Below are positions 49,397-57,498 of a stretch of DNA of 64,000 nt, one piece after another; the first letter of the stretch is position 1, and every line of letters begins with the position of its first letter. This DNA is from Bog-473 sp963750075 (GTDB lineage: Bacteria; Actinomycetota; Acidimicrobiia; Acidimicrobiales; RAAP-2), in the NCBI GenBank assembly GCA_963750075.1, contig CAVVPG010000001.1, positions 1,116,001-1,180,000 on the forward strand, in the 5' to 3' direction. A program made the position numbers and the translations under genes. A model generated the notes under the pieces. The model was not told the DNA's origin and made no database searches. It saw nothing but the letters and a program-made list of their open reading frames with translations.

Positions 49397-50592
49397 CAGC
49401 GCGTCGTCACGGTGGTCGGCAGCGCGGCGAGGCCGCGCACGTTGATGGAGTGCACCCGCTGGAGGCCGGCCTCGTCGATGTCGTAGGACCGCACCCGCGC
49501 CAGCGCCTCGGTGAGGGCGATCCGGGACTCCAGGCGGGCGAGCGCCGCGCCCATGCAGAAGTGCCGCCCGCCCCCGAAGCTGATCAGGTCCCGGGTGGAC
49601 CGTTCGAGGTCGTAGCGGTCGGGATCCTCGAAGACGGACTCGTCGCGGTTGGCCGAGCCGATCAGCAGAAGCACCCGCCGGCCGGCCTCGATGTCGACCC
49701 CCTGCACCGTGACCGGCTGGCGGGTGACGCGCAGGATCATCTGGGTGGACGTGTCGTAGCGCAGCGTCTCCTCCACCCAGTCGGGCACCCGCGCCGCGTC
49801 CCCCATCGGCTTGGCCAGCTGGTCCGGGTGGCGCCAGCCCCAGTACCAGGCGTTGCCGAGCAACTTGGTGGTCGTCTCGTTCCCGGCCACCACGAGGAGG
49901 AAGAGGAAGGAGATCACCTCGTCGTCGCTCAGCCGGTCGCCTTCGATCTCGGCCTGCAGCAGCGAAGCGGTCAGGTCGTCGCGCCGGTGGCGCCGGCGGT
50001 CGTCCACCATCTCCGCGTAGTAGCCGGCCAGGGTGAGCGCCGCCTCCAGGCCCTCACGCGGGATGTCGTTCATGCCCTCCTCGCGGTGCACCAGCAGGTC
50101 GGCCAGCCGTCGCACCTCCGCCCGGTCCGACGGCGGCACGCCGACCAGCTCCGAGATCACGTCCATGGGGAGCCGCCCCGCGAAGTCCCCGATGAAGTCG
50201 AAGGTGCCCGCCCCCAGCGCGGCGTCCAGGTGGGTCACGGCCAGCTCCCGGATCCGCGCCTCCATGGCGGCCACACGGCGCGGCGTGAAGCTCTTGCCCA
50301 CGATGGACCGCATGCGGGTGTGCCGGGGTGGGTCCATGGCGAGGAACGACATGGCGCGGTGGGCGTCGGGTCCGTAGGCGGCCGGGTCGAGGCTGACGCC
50401 GTAGGCGTTCGAGTAGCGGTCCACGTCGCGGAACGCGGCGAGGACGTCGGCGTGGCGCGAGAAGGCGAAGAAGTCGAGCTCCTCGTTGTAGAACACCGGC
50501 GCCTCCGCCCGCAGGCGCGCGTAGGTCGGGTAGGGGTCCTCGTGGATGGCGTAGTCGTACGGGCTGTACGCCAGCGGCGCGACCTTCGTCAC
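49396..50592 (-). CDS. Cytochrome P450, CYP123-like position
   Basis: The 398-aa P450 has the I-helix VAGNETTTKLLGNAW, the ExxR motif EETLRYDT, the PxRH-like DRDRYDLER region and the heme loop FGGGRHFCMGAALA with Cys346. GTG 50592 overlaps the stop of the tetR gene (GTGA); the open frame upstream to 50952 is antisense of tetR and not part of the protein. By position it matches cyp123 (Rv0766c), upstream of the SDR and cyp51 in mycobacteria. Its substrate is unknown, probably the same steroid or terpenoid class. Confidence 0.93.
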   Translation of the reverse strand: MTKVAPLAYSPYDYAIHEDPYPTYARLRAEAPVFYNEELDFFAFSRHADVLAAFRDVDRYSNAYGVSLDPAAYGPDAHRAMSFLAMDPPRHTRMRSIVGKSFTPRRVAAMEARIRELAVTHLDAALGAGTFDFIGDFAGRLPMDVISELVGVPPSDRAEVRRLADLLVHREEGMNDIPREGLEAALTLAGYYAEMVDDRRRHRRDDLTASLLQAEIEGDRLSDDEVISFLFLLVVAGNETTTKLLGNAWYWGWRHPDQLAKPMGDAARVPDWVEETLRYDTSTQMILRVTRQPVTVQGVDIEAGRRVLLLIGSANRDESVFEDPDRYDLERSTRDLISFGGGRHFCMGAALARLESRIALTEALARVRSYDIDEAGLQRVHSINVRGLAALPTTVTTR

Positions 50593-51194
50593 CGTGCCGC
50601 GCCCGTCATGAGCGCCGTCGCCTCGGCCAGCAGCGGTGGCACCGCGTCGAAGGGCAGGTGGCCCATGCCCGCGCTGAGGAGCGCCCCGGTGTAGGTCACG
50701 ACGAGGACGCGCAGGACCGCCGGATCCGTGCCGTCGCCGAGCGCGGCCGCCAGGCGGCGCCCGATCTCGGACCCGAGGCGCGCCCGCACGTGCTTCACGT
50801 CGGGGCCGTCGCCGAGCAGCGCGGTCGTGCAGGCGGCCACGGCGGCGGAGCCCATGGACGCGAACCCCATCGTGCGCGCGGTGTCGGCCACCCGCTCGGG
50901 CAGCGACATGCTGAGATCGATCAGGTGCGGCGACGCCTGCACCCGGCGCCACAGCACCTCGGCCAGGAGATGGTCCTTGCCCGAGAAGTAGGTGTAGGCG
51001 GTCGCCGGCGCCACGCCGGCCCGCTTCGCGATGGTGCGCACGGTGATCTCCGCATAGGGCCGCTCCTCGGCCTCCGCCGACGCTGCGGCCAACAGGCGCT
51101 CCATGACCTCGGCCTGGCGCTCGGAGACATGGCGCCGGCCCGGCGGCGCCGAGACCTCGTCCGCTACCGGTGCCGAGGGGTCGAACATGCTCAC
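50589..51194 (-). CDS. TetR-family regulator of the CYP51 operon
   Basis: The 201-aa protein has an N-terminal HTH (about 26-72): RQAEVMERLLAAASAEAEERPYAEITVRTIAKRAGVAPATAYTYFSGKD in two overlapping helices, and an all-helical ligand domain. Its start is GTG 51194 or ATG 51188. It is the first gene of the leftward P450 operon and overlaps the first P450 by four bases. The intergenic region upstream carries two overlapping palindromes, the likely binding site, so it should control both the P450 operon and the divergent catabolic operon, with a ligand from their pathway as inducer. Confidence 0.9.
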   Translation of the reverse strand: MSMFDPSAPVADEVSAPPGRRHVSERQAEVMERLLAAASAEAEERPYAEITVRTIAKRAGVAPATAYTYFSGKDHLLAEVLWRRVQASPHLIDLSMSLPERVADTARTMGFASMGSAAVAACTTALLGDGPDVKHVRARLGSEIGRRLAAALGDGTDPAVLRVLVVTYTGALLSAGMGHLPFDAVPPLLAEATALMTGAAR

Positions 51195-51246
51195 GCCGGC
51201 GCGGCCCCCGCGACCAGGGGCTCTCCGTTGCGATCGGTCATACGTT

Positions 51247-51274
51247 CAGACTATAGTCTGGACACTTGTCCAGA
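51247..51274. promoter_or_regulatory. Two overlapping palindromes, probable TetR operator
   Basis: CAGACTATAGTCTG (51247-51260) is a perfect 14-bp palindrome. It overlaps by four bases TCTGGACA-CT-TGTCCAGA (51257-51274), a perfect 8-bp inverted repeat with a 2-base spacer. TATAGT inside the first palindrome can be read as a -10 hexamer on either strand, so a bound regulator would cover the promoter. The site lies between tetR and the dehydrogenase start at 51328. Confidence 0.65.
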
Positions 51275-51327
51275 TCCAGTGCCCGCCGGGAGCCCCGGGG
51301 AGCGACGACCGGGGAGGTTGGTCCGAG

Positions 51328-52223
51328 GTGCCGCAGAGCGAGAACGGCGAGGTGTCGCCCGTGCCGGGCGCAGGGGTCATCGGCCTCGGGGACATGGGGC
51401 GGGGCCTGGCCTCCAGCCTCTTGCAGGCGGGCGTGCGCCTCTCGGTGTGCGACGTCCGGGAGGAGGCCACCGCGCCCTTCCGGGAGGGGGCCCACGTGGC
51501 GGCGACACCCGCGGGGCTCGCCGCCCGTAGCGACGTGGTCGTGGTGGCGGTCTTCGACGACGCCCAGGTGCGCGCCGTGCTGGCGGGACCCGACGGCGTC
51601 TTCGCGGGGGCGGCGCCGGGGACGGCGGTGGTCGTCGTCAGCACGATCTCCACCACGACCGTCCTCGAGCTGCGCGCCGAGGGGCGCGCCAGGGCGTGAC
51701 GGTCGTCGACTGCGGCGTGAGCGGCGGTCCGGACGCCGCCGCCGCCGGCGAGCTGGTGTGCATGATCGGCGGCTCGGCCGAGGACGTCGACCGGGTCCGC
51801 CCGGTCCTCGACGTGATCAGCTGCCTCGTGCTCCACATGGGCCCACCGGGCGCGGGGCTGGCGGCGAAGCTGGCCCGCAACCTCATCACCTACGGCTCCT
51901 GGCTGGCCGCCTTCGAAGCCCAGGAGCTGGCCGAGGCCGCCGGCATCGACCTGCTCAAGCTCGGCGAGGCCACCCGGGAGAGCGACAAGCGGATCGGCGG
52001 CGCGTCGCGCCTGATGTTCCGGACGACGGCGCACCCCTGGCCCGCCGACGCCGACGCCGGGCTGGTCGGCGCCATGCGCGCCGGAGCGGACGTGGCCTCC
52101 AAGGACCTGACGACGATCCTGGCCCTCGGCGCGCAGCTCGGCGTCGAGCTTCCGCTGGCCCAGCTGGCCGAGCGCCGCTGTGATCGCGTCTTCGGCTTCG
52201 GCGGTGAGCCCGAGCCTGGGTAG
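51328..52223 (+). pseudogene. 3-hydroxyisobutyrate dehydrogenase-family protein, frameshifted
   Basis: The first part from GTG 51328 has the NAD-binding GVIGLGDMGRGLASSLLQAG and ends at TGA 51699; the second part, in the next frame from about 51690, continues TVVDCGVSGGPDAAAAGEL and GAGLAAKLARNLITYGSWLA to 52223. Together they are a ~297-aa beta-hydroxyacid dehydrogenase with the family's substrate motif DCGVSGG and catalytic Lys (AAKLARN). A missing G in the GAGGGGCGC stretch would restore the frame. The overlap also forms a GTGA junction, so two coupled half-proteins cannot be excluded. First gene of the rightward operon. Confidence 0.78.
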
Positions 52224-52226
52224 GGT
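52221..52226 (+). promoter_or_regulatory. Possible internal -10 element before the CMD gene
   Basis: TAGGGT fits TAnnnT and begins within the stop codon of the frameshifted dehydrogenase. It would give a leader of about 40 bases before the CMD-family gene at 52276, letting the rest of the operon be expressed separately. Confidence 0.3.
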
Positions 52227-52275
52227 CGGGCATGCGAAGGGAGACCGCCGTGACGCGATGCAACGAGGAACGGGC

Positions 52276-52671
52276 ATGAGCGACGCCGCCGACCGGCGTG
52301 CCGCGGGCATCGCCAAGATGCAGGAGGTCTACGGCTTCTCCGTCGACCCCGACACCCTCCCCGGCCGCTACGCGGCCATCACCGTCGACCATCTCTTCGG
52401 GTCGGTCTGGACGAGCGAGGAGCTCGACGTCGCGCAGCGCCGGCTCCTCACCATCGGTGTGCTGGCCACGCTCGGCAAGAGCGACCTGCTCGACATCCAG
52501 TTCGACTCGGCGCTCGAGCGGGGCGAGCTCACCCCCGAGCAGGTCCGCGAGGTCGTCGTGCACCTCACGCACTACATCGGCTGGCCGCTCTCCACCGGCC
52601 TCAACGCGACAGCCGAGCAGGTCATCGCCCGGCGGGCCAAGGCCGAGGCCGCGGCCGTCGAGGCAGAGTGA
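52276..52671 (+). CDS. Carboxymuconolactone decarboxylase-family protein
   Basis: The 131-aa protein fits the CMD fold: DRRAAGIAKMQEVYGFSVDP, TVDHLFGSVWTSEELDVAQRRLLTIGVLATLGKSDLLDIQFDSALERGELTPEQVREVVVHLTHYIGWPLSTGL in separate helices. The peroxidatic CxxC of AhpD-type members is absent, so the gamma-carboxymuconolactone decarboxylase branch or an unknown ring-cleavage role fits better. ATG 52276 is used; the upstream frame to 52180 lies in the dehydrogenase. It overlaps the enoyl-CoA hydratase start by four bases (GTGA). Confidence 0.85.
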   Translation: MSDAADRRAAGIAKMQEVYGFSVDPDTLPGRYAAITVDHLFGSVWTSEELDVAQRRLLTIGVLATLGKSDLLDIQFDSALERGELTPEQVREVVVHLTHYIGWPLSTGLNATAEQVIARRAKAEAAAVEAE

Positions 52672-53438
52672 GCCGGGTCGAGACGGAGGACGCCGCAACG
52701 GGTGTCCGGGTCGTCGTCTTCAACCGGCCCGAGGTGCGCAACGCCTTCGACACCGCCATGTACGAGGAGGTGGCCGCCGCCCTGCGCGCCGCCGACGCCG
52801 ACGAGGCGGTGGGCGCGGTCGTCCTGACGGGACGGGGGTCCGCCTTCACGTCGGGCCAGGACCTGGCCGAGATGGCGGCCATCGCCACCGGCACCGCTGT
52901 CGATGGGTCGGGCCAGGGCTTCATGGGCCTGCTCGACTGTGTCGGCGCCATCTCGGTCCCGCTCCTCGCCGCGGTCAACGGCGTCGCCGTCGGGCTCGGC
53001 TTCACCCTCTTGGCCCATTGCGACCTCGTCCTGGTCGATGCCGGGGCGCGCCTGCGGGTGCCCTTCGCCGAGCTGGGCGTGCCGCCGGAGGCGGCGAGCA
53101 GCCTGCTGTTCCCCGCCGCCATGGGCTGGCAGCGGGCGGCGCGCGTGCTGCTCACCTCGGAGTGGGTCGGCGCCGACGACCTGGTCCGCCTCGGCCTGGC
53201 TCTCGAGGTGTGCGCCGCGGGCACGGTGCTCGAGCAGACCGTGGCCCTGGCGGCGCGGGTCGCCGCCCACCCACGGGCCGCCACCCGCGCCATCACGTCA
53301 CTCATGCGGGCGGCGCGCCACGACGCCGTGGCCGCGGCCAACCGGCGCGAGCAAGCCGCCTTTGCCGCGCTGCTCGGCGACGCGGTCGGCGCCGGCGCCT
53401 TGGCCGAGTTCGCGGCCAAGGCACCGCCAGGGTCCTGA
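52668..53438 (+). CDS. Enoyl-CoA hydratase/isomerase family protein
   Basis: The 256-aa crotonase-fold protein has VVVFNRPEVRNAFDTAMYEE, the first oxyanion strand GSAFTSGQDLAEMA, the second AAVNGVAVGLGFTLLAHCDLVL and the catalytic Glu in VPPEAASS. The first catalytic Glu of hydratases is not evident, so isomerase or another crotonase reaction is possible. Start is GTG 52668, overlapping the CMD gene. With the CoA-transferase and dehydrogenase in the same operon it points to breakdown of an acid through CoA esters. Confidence 0.9.
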   Translation: MSRVETEDAATGVRVVVFNRPEVRNAFDTAMYEEVAAALRAADADEAVGAVVLTGRGSAFTSGQDLAEMAAIATGTAVDGSGQGFMGLLDCVGAISVPLLAAVNGVAVGLGFTLLAHCDLVLVDAGARLRVPFAELGVPPEAASSLLFPAAMGWQRAARVLLTSEWVGADDLVRLGLALEVCAAGTVLEQTVALAARVAAHPRAATRAITSLMRAARHDAVAAANRREQAAFAALLGDAVGAGALAEFAAKAPPGS

Positions 53439-53440
53439 CG

Positions 53441-54301
53441 ATGCGGCTCGGCGTGACCGCCGCACTGACCGACCGCGACCTGGCGCCGGCGACGCTGGCC
53501 GCCGCGGTGGAGGAGCTCGGGTTCGACTCGCTCTACCTGCCCGAGCACACCCACCTGCCGGTGCGCGAGGACGTCCCGCCCGCGCTGGTCGAGGGCGTGC
53601 GGCCCGACGACTACAAGCGCTGCCTGGACCCGCTGGTGGGCCTGGCCACCGCGGCCGCCGTGACGGCCCGCATCGGGCTCGGCACGGGCATCCTCCTGGC
53701 GGCCCAGCACGACCCGATCGTCCTGGCCAAGCAGGTCGCCACGCTCGACCATCTCTCGGGAGGCCGCGTCACGCTCGGCGTCGGCTTCGGCTGGAACCGG
53801 GCGGAAGCCGAGGATCACGGGGTCGACTTCGCCCGCCGTCACGCCGTCGTGCGCGAGCACCTGGCGGCCATGGAGGCGATCTGGTCACAGGAGCAGGCGG
53901 CCTACCACGGCGAGTTCGTCGACTTCGAGGAGACGTGGTCCTGGCCCAAACCCCTGCAGCAGCCGCGTGTGCGGGTGCTCGTCGGGGGCGGTGACGGCGA
54001 CGCGGTGCTCACGGCCGTCGCGGACTGCGCCGACGGCTGGATCCCCATCGGCGGCCGCGGGTTGCGCGAGGCCATCCCGCGCCTGCACGCGCTGGCCGAG
54101 GCGGCGGGGCGGGACCCCGCGGAGCTCAGCGTCGTCCCCTTCGGTACCCTGGCGAGCAAGGACAAGCTGGCGCACTACGCCGGCCTCGGCATCACCGAGG
54201 TCGTCCTGCGCATCCGGGCCGGCGACCCGGCGTCGGTGCGGGCCGAGCTCGAGGCACTCGCGCCGCTCGTCGACTTCGCGGCCACGCTGGTGCAACCATG
54301 A
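53441..54301 (+). CDS. LLM-class F420-dependent oxidoreductase
   Basis: The 286-aa protein matches the F420-dependent LLM group: an N-terminal strand MRLGVTAALT, LYLPEHTHLPV, the long GLGTGILLAAQHDPIVLAKQ segment, and GGRVTLGVGFGWNRAEAEDHG. The EHTHLP motif and the later VLVGGGDGDAVL fit the mycobacterial type of unknown substrate. ATG 53441 lies two bases after the hydratase stop and its stop overlaps the amidohydrolase start by four bases, so it is embedded in the operon. It probably performs a redox step on the pathway substrate. Confidence 0.9.
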   Translation: MRLGVTAALTDRDLAPATLAAAVEELGFDSLYLPEHTHLPVREDVPPALVEGVRPDDYKRCLDPLVGLATAAAVTARIGLGTGILLAAQHDPIVLAKQVATLDHLSGGRVTLGVGFGWNRAEAEDHGVDFARRHAVVREHLAAMEAIWSQEQAAYHGEFVDFEETWSWPKPLQQPRVRVLVGGGDGDAVLTAVADCADGWIPIGGRGLREAIPRLHALAEAAGRDPAELSVVPFGTLASKDKLAHYAGLGITEVVLRIRAGDPASVRAELEALAPLVDFAATLVQP

Positions 54302-55533
54302 GCGACCGGGTGGACGACACGACCCCGCGCCTCGGGAGCACCACGGCGCTCCCGAGGATCATCAGCGTCGACGATCACATCGTCGAGCCGGCGCACCTCT
54401 GGGACACCTGGCTCCCTGCCCGCTTCCGCGAGCGGGGGCCCCGGGTGGAGCGGCGCGGCATCGGCGAGATGGAGCACATCGGCGGCGGCACCTACCGGCA
54501 GACCTTCGACCCCGACGGGCCGCAGGCCGACTGCTGGGTCTACGAGGACCTCGTCTACATCAACAAGCGCCACGTCGCGGCCGTCGGCTTCGACCGCGAC
54601 GACATGACGATGTCGCCGATCACCTACGACGAGATGCGGCCGGGCTGCTACGAGCCGGCGGCCCGCATCGCCGACAACGAGGCGAACTGGGTCGAGGCCT
54701 CCCTGTGCTTCCCGACCTTCCCGCGCTTCTGCGGCCAGACCTTCCTCGAGGCGGAGGACCGCGAGCTGGCCGAGGCCTGCATCGTGGCCTACAACGACTT
54801 CATGGTCGAGGAGTGGTGCGGCGACAGCGGTGGCCGGCTGCTCCCGCTCTGCCTGATCCCGCTGTGGGACGCCGGCAAGGCCGCCGCCGAGGTGCGACGC
54901 AACGCGGCGCGCGGCGTGCGCGCCGTGTGCTTCAGCGAGATCCCGCCCCATCTCGGCCTGCCGAGCATCCACGGGGGGTACTGGGACCCGTTCTTCGCGG
55001 CCTGCGAGGAGACCGGGACGGTGGTGTGCATGCACATCGGGTCGTCGTCGAAGATGCCGGCCACGTCGGCCGACGCGCCCGTCGCCGTGGCGGCCACGCT
55101 CAGCTTCGGCAACGCTATGGCCTCGCTGACCGACTTCTTGTTCTCCGGCGTGCTGATCCGCTTCCCCCGGCTGGTCCTGGCCTACTCGGAGGGACAGATC
55201 GGCTGGCTGCCCTACATCCTCGAGCGGGCCGACGACGTCTGGCGCGAGCACCGGGCCTGGGGCGGGGTGAAGGACATCGTCCCCGAGCCGCCGTCCACCT
55301 ACTTCCACCGCCAGGTGTACGGCTGCTTCTTCCGCGACCAGCACGGGCTCGACTCGCTCGGGGTCATCGGCGCCGATCGCATCACCTTCGAGACCGACTA
55401 CCCCCACACCGACTCGACGTGGCCCGACACCCGGGCCGTCGCCGAGCAGATGGTGCGCGGGCTCGCCGACGACGACGTCTACCGGATCATGCGGGGCAAC
55501 GCGATCGAGATGCTCGGCCTCGGCCTCTCGTGA
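54298..55533 (+). CDS. Amidohydrolase-2-family metal-dependent hydrolase
   Basis: The 411-aa protein has the amidohydrolase_2 pattern: VDDHIVEPAHLWDTWLP near the start (metal ligands D/H; the classical HxH is DHIVEP here), CMHIGSSSKMP (His of the central metal site), and FETDYPHTDSTWP with the catalytic Asp near the end. The family includes decarboxylases and hydrolases of aromatic and ring compounds. Relatives are common in steroid and terpenoid catabolic operons. It overlaps the LLM gene and the CoA-transferase gene by four bases on each side, so it is part of one tightly packed operon. Confidence 0.9.
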   Translation: MSDRVDDTTPRLGSTTALPRIISVDDHIVEPAHLWDTWLPARFRERGPRVERRGIGEMEHIGGGTYRQTFDPDGPQADCWVYEDLVYINKRHVAAVGFDRDDMTMSPITYDEMRPGCYEPAARIADNEANWVEASLCFPTFPRFCGQTFLEAEDRELAEACIVAYNDFMVEEWCGDSGGRLLPLCLIPLWDAGKAAAEVRRNAARGVRAVCFSEIPPHLGLPSIHGGYWDPFFAACEETGTVVCMHIGSSSKMPATSADAPVAVAATLSFGNAMASLTDFLFSGVLIRFPRLVLAYSEGQIGWLPYILERADDVWREHRAWGGVKDIVPEPPSTYFHRQVYGCFFRDQHGLDSLGVIGADRITFETDYPHTDSTWPDTRAVAEQMVRGLADDDVYRIMRGNAIEMLGLGLS

Positions 55534-56789
55534 GACTGGGCGACGTCGTCAATCCGGAGGCGGCGGCCTGGGGCAAGCCGCTCTCCGGCGTGCGCATCCT
55601 GGCCCTCGAGCAGATGCAGGCACTGCCCTTCGCCACCCAACTGCTCGGCCGCCTGGGGGCGGAGGTGGTCAAGGTGGAGGCGCCGGGCAGGGGCGACCTC
55701 GGCCGGAGCGCCATGCCGGCCATGACGGACCCGGAGGGACGCAGCGTGGGCGCAACGTTCCTGCGCAACAACCTCTCCAAGCGCTCGGTCGTGATCGACC
55801 TCAAGCAGCCGGCCGGGCGCGACCTCGTGCTGCGGCTCGCCCCGCGCTTCGACGTGGTGGCCGAGAACTTCCGGGCCGGCGCCGCCGAGCGGCTCGGCCT
55901 GGCCTACGACGACGTGGCCGCCGTGCACGACACGGTCGTCTACGTGTCGATCTCGGGCTTCGGTCGCTCCGTCCCGGCCGGGACGCCCACCTCGCCCTAC
56001 GACGGCTGGCCGGCCCTCGCATCGATCGTCGAGGCCATGAGCGGCGCCTACGAGTTCAAGCGTCCCGCGGGGCAGCCGCCGATCGGCTCGCCGATGGGCG
56101 GGCTGGGCGACATCGTGACGGCGCTCTTCGCCGTCATCGGGACGCAGGCGGCCCTGCGCCAGCGCGACCGGACCGGGAGGGCGCAACGGGTGGACGTAGC
56201 GATGCTCGACGCCATGGTCGCCGTGCTCGACGTCGTGCCCAACTTCTGGTCCATGGGCATGCCGATGGGCACGCCGTGGCCGGGCATCCTGCACGGCTTC
56301 CGGGCCGCCGACGGCTGGTTCATGCTGCAGGTGCTGCGCCCGCACCAGTGGCCGGACCTGGCCCGCGCCATCGGCCGGCCCGAGTGGGGCGACGACCCGC
56401 GCTTCGCCACCCCCCAGGGTTGGCTCGACCACCTCGACCGTGACATCGGCCCCGCCATCGAGGCGTGGGCGGCCGGGTTGACCAAGCGCGAGGCGTGCGA
56501 CGCGCTCAACGCGGCCGGCCTCGTGGCGGGGCCGGTGGCCACCGACGCCGAGGTGGTGGCCGATCCCCACTTCGCCGGCCGCCACATGCTCGTCGAACAC
56601 CCGCGCACCGACGGGGTGGACCAGCCCGTGCTGATCCCCGGCCTGCCGGTGAAGTTCGCCGAGGTCACCGAGGGACCCGAGTCGCGGGTGCCGTGGTTGG
56701 GCGAGCACACCGACGCCGTGCTCGCCACCGAGCTGGGGCTCTCGCCGGCCGAGCTGGCGGCGCTACGCGACGCGGGTGTCGTCGGCTGA
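55530..56789 (+). CDS. CaiB/BaiF-type (class III) CoA-transferase
   Basis: The 419-aa protein has the class III CoA-transferase layout: GVRILALEQMQALPFATQLLGRLGAEVVKVEAP, NNLSKRSVVIDLK (CoA-binding), and Asp194 in MGGLGDIVTALFAV, the residue that forms the acyl-anhydride in this family. GTG 55530 overlaps the amidohydrolase stop; the longer frame upstream to 53967 is only antisense-like noise. It transfers CoA between acids and ends the rightward operon, probably activating the pathway acid for the hydratase and dehydrogenase. It converges with the PAQR gene, 25 bases away. Confidence 0.92.
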   Translation: MRLGDVVNPEAAAWGKPLSGVRILALEQMQALPFATQLLGRLGAEVVKVEAPGRGDLGRSAMPAMTDPEGRSVGATFLRNNLSKRSVVIDLKQPAGRDLVLRLAPRFDVVAENFRAGAAERLGLAYDDVAAVHDTVVYVSISGFGRSVPAGTPTSPYDGWPALASIVEAMSGAYEFKRPAGQPPIGSPMGGLGDIVTALFAVIGTQAALRQRDRTGRAQRVDVAMLDAMVAVLDVVPNFWSMGMPMGTPWPGILHGFRAADGWFMLQVLRPHQWPDLARAIGRPEWGDDPRFATPQGWLDHLDRDIGPAIEAWAAGLTKREACDALNAAGLVAGPVATDAEVVADPHFAGRHMLVEHPRTDGVDQPVLIPGLPVKFAEVTEGPESRVPWLGEHTDAVLATELGLSPAELAALRDAGVVG

Positions 56790-56814
56790 GCGGCGGCGGC
56801 CGGAGCGTCTGCGC

Positions 56815-57498
56815 TCAGTAGCGGGGCAGCGCGATGAAGGCGACCACGTAGGCGAAGAGCGCCGCGCCCACCAGCGTGCAGGCGTGGAACACCTCGTGGA
56901 AGCCGAAGACCGTCGGCCAGGGGTCGGGGCGCTTGCGCGCGTAGACGAGCGCGCCGGCCGTGTAGGCCAGACCCGCCGCGACCATGAGCCCGAAGCCCGC
57001 CCACCCGAGGCCGCGCACCAGCTGGGGTGCGATGACGACGGGGCACCAGCCCACGACGACGTAGGGGATGGCGACCACCCATTGCGGCGCGTCGAGCCAC
57101 ACCTGGCGCAGTGCGATACCCGCCACCGCGCCGGCCCAGACCATGGCGAGCAGCAGCGCCTGGGACCATCCGGTGAGCGCCAGCCCGGCGATCGCGGTGC
57201 TCGTGCCCGCGATGCCGATGAAGATGGCGCTGTGGTCGGCCCGCCGCATGCGCCGCCACGCCGGGGCGGACCAGCGAAGGCGGTGGAAGGCCGCACTGGT
57301 GCCGAACATCGCGAGCATCCCGGCCACGTAGACCGACAGGGCCGCCTTCGCCCCGGCATCGGGCCCGGCCGCGATGAGGAACGGCCCGCCGATCAGCCAC
57401 CCGAGGAAGGCCGCCACGTGCAGCCACCCGCGCAGGAGGGGGCGCGTGCCGCGGTTGTCGGCCAGCTTCCCCTGCTCGCCCTGGGCCCGCAGCGTCAC
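56815..57498 (-). CDS. Hemolysin III / PAQR-family membrane protein
   Basis: The 227-aa protein has seven hydrophobic segments and the PAQR motifs: SAAFHRLRW near helix 2, RRADHSAIFIGIAGTSTAI with the conserved D/H, and FGFHEVFHACTLVGAALF near the C-terminus, whose two His with the first one bind zinc in this family. Bacterial members (YqfA, hemolysin III) are not true hemolysins; a lipid or ceramidase-like role is suspected. GTG 57498 overlaps the serB stop by four bases, so they are coupled, although no functional link is known. Confidence 0.88.
   Translation of the reverse strand: MTLRAQGEQGKLADNRGTRPLLRGWLHVAAFLGWLIGGPFLIAAGPDAGAKAALSVYVAGMLAMFGTSAAFHRLRWSAPAWRRMRRADHSAIFIGIAGTSTAIAGLALTGWSQALLLAMVWAGAVAGIALRQVWLDAPQWVVAIPYVVVGWCPVVIAPQLVRGLGWAGFGLMVAAGLAYTAGALVYARKRPDPWPTVFGFHEVFHACTLVGAALFAYVVAFIALPRY

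Noticed and set aside
51696..52223. Second half of the dehydrogenase as an independent gene started by the GTGA overlap
   Set aside because: It lacks a nucleotide-binding domain and aligns as the direct continuation of the first half, so a frameshift is the simpler reading, though I note the alternative.
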